Shown here: piece by piece, positions 62,001 to 64,000 of the stretch
Layout of the letters: each line of letters starts with the position of its first letter
Position numbering within the stretch: the stretch's first letter is position 1
Virus record (IMG/VR): IMGVR_UViG_3300032285_000892
Location: 1-64,000 of that record
Reading direction: 5' to 3' (one strand)
DNA: 64,000 nucleotides
DNA from: a virus
Program-made: the position numbers and the translations under genes
Notes under the pieces: model-generated
Told to the model about the DNA's origin: nothing
Seen by the model: the letters and a program-made list of their open reading frames with translations, nothing else
The model's database searches: none

Positions 62001-64000
62001 AGGGCCCTGAGGCAATCACTGCTAAAACTAAACGGATTAAAGCTACTGTTCACACTGCTATTCAAAACATTGCATCCTTAACAAAGATGCAAGATCAGTT
62101 AAATGACGAGATCAAAAGTCTTGAAGCAGAACAAGAGCAATTAGAAATCAATCTTGAGTATGTAACTGACTTAGCTTCTAGGTTAGATGAAATGCCAGCA
62201 GATCTTACTAAGTTCTATGCTGTTGTTAGACAAGAACGCAATGCATTAAAAGAAACCATATTAGAAAAAGGTAAGTTGATGAACGCTCTCCATAGAGTTA
62301 TGGAGAACTTAGAATCTGCTCTTCAAAGCTTGATTAATCAAGTGATGGATTTGATTGGTGGTTTTGAAACTAAGTATCCTGGCTTACCAATGAGTGCAAG
62401 TCAGATCAGTGAGTTCTTAACATACTTTAAAGGTAAGCCTTGGGAAAGACCTTCCTTCATGAGCGTACATCCTGAGCTTATTCCTGACTTACAAGAACTA
62501 GATGCAGAGGTTGCACAAATTGATGAGATACAGATTACTCCTAAACAAGCTGCTATTGATAAAACATTAGAAGACATTATTACTTTAGAAGAGGAACTCA
62601 CTCAATTAGATAAACAATTAAAAGCTGTTAGTGAAGTAGATACAAGACTTAGAAAGATCTATGATGAGTATGTAGCTGGAATAAAGGAGACTGAAGACAT
62701 CAAGAAAAACAAGGAGTTAAAAGAACAGGCTTTAGGAACTATTGATAATAGTTTAGCTAATGTTCAATATGATAGAGCGTATAACCCTAGTAGTAAAAAA
62801 GCTACTGCAGTTATTCCTAATGCTACAATTGCTCCTTCTGAAGAATCTGAAGGTAAGCCATTAGCTGAACATCATTTACGTGCTAACTTGTTTGGTGCTA
62901 AGCTAGAAAATCTTCCTAATAGAGGAAACATTCAAGCTGTATATGTAACTAAAGGTAATGAAGCTGAGTTAGGATTACCTGGCTTAATGGATGATCTTAA
63001 AGGAGACGCTGAAGGATTCTCTTCTAGTGATACTATTGCAATTGTAATGGTACAGATGGTAGATGGTAAACCACGTCCTGTAGGAATTGATGGTGAAGTA
63101 TTAGAAACTCCTAGCTTTGAGAATGCTATCTTCCAAGTAAAACCCACTGCTGAAAAGCTTGGTGATTTGTTTAGAGATGAGAAAGAAGGTGGCCCAACTA
63201 AAGATCAAAAGGATTTTATTGTTAATGAATACAGAGCTTGGAGAAAAGAAACTTTAGCAAATCCTTCATTAACTGCTTATCCTGTTGATGCATCGTTTGG
63301 TATTCCTGTACGTGAATCTTCATTAGATAGTGAACAAAACAAAGTGATTGATTACACTGCTTCTACAGACGTAGTGTCTGCAGGACTTGTTGCTTCTAAT
63401 GATAAGAAGAATGATCTTTCTACTAAGCAATTAGTCACTGTACCTACAACAGAAGGCACGTTAAACCAAGGAACAACTAGCTATGCTAATCCAGTTGGTA
63501 GACCATTCTTGACTCTACCTAATGGTAATGTACCATTGAAAAATAGAAACCTTACTAAGGCTGAAGCTGAGACAATCTATCAAGCTCTATTAAGACTTGC
63601 TATGCTTAAAAACTTCAAGTCTGATGAGGCTGTTAGATTAATGGACTGGTTGAGAACTATTGTATATTGGGGAGTTCCTAAAAACAATCCAGGATACAGC
63701 AGCTTATTCTTTAATGTTAAAGAAGATGGTACGTTAGCATTGTTTATCTCTGGTAAGGGAACAAACATTCCTTTCACTACATCTTCTATCAAATCTAATA
63801 AAGATAATCTATTAACTCTTCTAGGAGGTATGTATAACAATACCAATTCTAGATTAGTAGATAATGAAGAAGACTATAGAAAACCTTATGAGGAGATTGT
63901 ATCTGTCTCTGAGGATGGCACTGTTCAATCTGTAACATGGAAGAACTACCAAACCTATCTATTGTCTCCTAAGAATCCTGATGGATCAATTCGTAAGAAT
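59063..64000 (+). CDS. giant cargo protein, partial (C-terminus outside window)
   Basis: An open plus-strand frame from ATG 59063 (overlapping the previous stop) to the right edge, at least 1646 codons and with no internal stop noted. The N-terminal part contains SGGDVDFSGRYPLFYTDRD, then a hydrophobic, Gly/Ala-rich zone (about residues 190-240: GYTVGSMGAGVVWGGALGL) that may insert in membranes. Long helical and coiled-coil parts follow (about 950-1130 with ELNKTVEKIKGLRKT and DLASRLDEMP). Such giant proteins in crAss-like phages lie just before the virion RNA polymerase genes. The Gly-rich zone could form a DNA-delivery channel; that is inference. Confidence 0.6.
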   Translation, partial: MADQLPEQLKPVNLAAYMPSRVPDLSALVQSGNVGGGEPDLDIASQFQSLISQNSSKGNPLPVVSGGDVDFSGRYPLFYTDRDNEEMYAQAQSFGEKAYNGIAKFTGVTTAAFLNGTVGVVDGIYSAIHDWDASKFWKNDTSIALNDWTKNMEDSYAHYKTLRERNGNWWEPENLFTGNMFFDNIVKNLGYTVGSMGAGVVWGGALGLIGKAAKLSAYGTEAASIADSIIAEGAMTGDAASIASSSAKLDGALSSFQAKLGKAMLGSNRAIVAATGTAGEAGFEALNNSQEFRQRMIDQFKATHGYSPTEEDLKTIDQYATSVGNYSWLANSALLTATNYIQLPKIFSSTFKGERSIANTMLSEGKWVSSLADKGIGKFATKAKNVAGLFFAKSEAFEEGAQFAIQTGTQNYFDKKYKGEGASILNDAIGHGIKEAVSTDEGLLNIFLGGFSGGMSMAYGNIKQRGVTGYGGQEAKLRNEALGAWKDSMLTDKLKASVNDIRIAEAVQEERKQAIIDNDIQLAKDKEFDYAHTFIRSRLRYGAKEAIDAEIADLKQRAITDFIKLQTEGIAANTDTKEAFLNRLETVQQQANDAAKLKEALDVKYKGIVDPTTGKRAYSDATLEKLLYAGSKISDYNRRIPQLDQSLASYGISTTDALTEVVDTGTLSKETQDEVMNAIQSLTKSGIDSDIQDTLTTDFNDMMKLGVLRKKFLEEYNNLKTTPEKFDKLDEKAEEDNKPVDENAPKEVVTYKNEEGEDATLDTNEEYYIGTEAKNRKDKTVYSFKKFTVLGENEDGTIKVKTDEGEIKSIDKSWFTDNGKYLGKTSDVKADPKKRFFLNNRNTVYTFNFGKDKGGEVNGRLRYSEKEGVLEFVYLDKKGKERSLEVTGDQFTPKPGYKQAIIRATAVMSPLQKASEEEFIADSKNDPRVLEKIAKRAALLETFFDEMAENLAKTKRMVESKKRELNKTVEKIKGLRKTVEGPEAITAKTKRIKATVHTAIQNIASLTKMQDQLNDEIKSLEAEQEQLEINLEYVTDLASRLDEMPADLTKFYAVVRQERNALKETILEKGKLMNALHRVMENLESALQSLINQVMDLIGGFETKYPGLPMSASQISEFLTYFKGKPWERPSFMSVHPELIPDLQELDAEVAQIDEIQITPKQAAIDKTLEDIITLEEELTQLDKQLKAVSEVDTRLRKIYDEYVAGIKETEDIKKNKELKEQALGTIDNSLANVQYDRAYNPSSKKATAVIPNATIAPSEESEGKPLAEHHLRANLFGAKLENLPNRGNIQAVYVTKGNEAELGLPGLMDDLKGDAEGFSSSDTIAIVMVQMVDGKPRPVGIDGEVLETPSFENAIFQVKPTAEKLGDLFRDEKEGGPTKDQKDFIVNEYRAWRKETLANPSLTAYPVDASFGIPVRESSLDSEQNKVIDYTASTDVVSAGLVASNDKKNDLSTKQLVTVPTTEGTLNQGTTSYANPVGRPFLTLPNGNVPLKNRNLTKAEAETIYQALLRLAMLKNFKSDEAVRLMDWLRTIVYWGVPKNNPGYSSLFFNVKEDGTLALFISGKGTNIPFTTSSIKSNKDNLLTLLGGMYNNTNSRLVDNEEDYRKPYEEIVSVSEDGTVQSVTWKNYQTYLLSPKNPDGSIRKN

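Overview
The window is part of an AT-rich double-stranded DNA phage genome, best explained as a crAss-like phage (Crassvirales) infecting a member of the Bacteroidota. The assignment rests on family recognition and gene order. A leftward replication block carries a RIIA-like GHKL ATPase, a uracil-DNA-glycosylase fold, DnaG-like primase, SSB-like protein, SF2 and DnaB-type helicases and family-B DNA polymerase. A rightward virion block carries an HU/IHF-like protein, TerL, portal, scaffold, major capsid protein, fibres, ring proteins, muzzle and giant cargo proteins, in the order known for crAss-like phages. Bacteroidota-type promoters (TTG-N19-TATATTTG) and Bacteroidota-style fibre repeats fit that host. 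The standard code with ordinary stops explains every frame. No integrase, tRNA or CRISPR array was seen. Both ends of the window cut through genes.

Positions 1-14194 (minus strand) hold DNA metabolism genes in tightly coupled operons: RIIA-like ATPase, UDG-like protein, DUF932-like protein, primase, SSB-like protein, P-loop ATPase, helicases, a putative helicase loader, small Cys-containing proteins and PolB. Positions 14191-19066 (minus) hold accessory genes: very small membrane peptides, two small lipoproteins next to a membrane protein, and proteins of unknown function. Several of these lie below normal ORF-calling cut-offs.

Positions 19067-20804 are mostly non-coding and contain the divergent control region. 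They hold a roughly 400-nt structured segment bounded by two leftward terminators (a candidate phage non-coding RNA), a 48-codon gene, a perfect 14-bp inverted repeat, one ordinary leftward gene and a GC-rich block with a G7-ATAAA-G7 tract. A strong rightward promoter stands before the late genes.

Positions 20805-40654 (plus) encode packaging and head genes, then a cluster of surface fibres: a collagen-like S74 fibre, a Cys-rich fibre and a Thr/Ser-repeat protein. A terminator at about 40.7 kb and a new promoter start the tail block: metallophosphoesterase, ring proteins, HU-like protein, muzzle, two virion proteins with wall-degrading-like domains, and large cargo proteins running off the right edge.

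The most notable observations are: an 8-residue peptide (GFTYARVA) shared by the N-terminus of the major capsid protein and the C-terminal region of a tail/cargo protein, written in different codons; the terminator-bounded structured RNA candidate; a three-hairpin array directly behind the capsid gene; and a uracil-DNA-glycosylase-like protein whose catalytic Asp is replaced by Cys.
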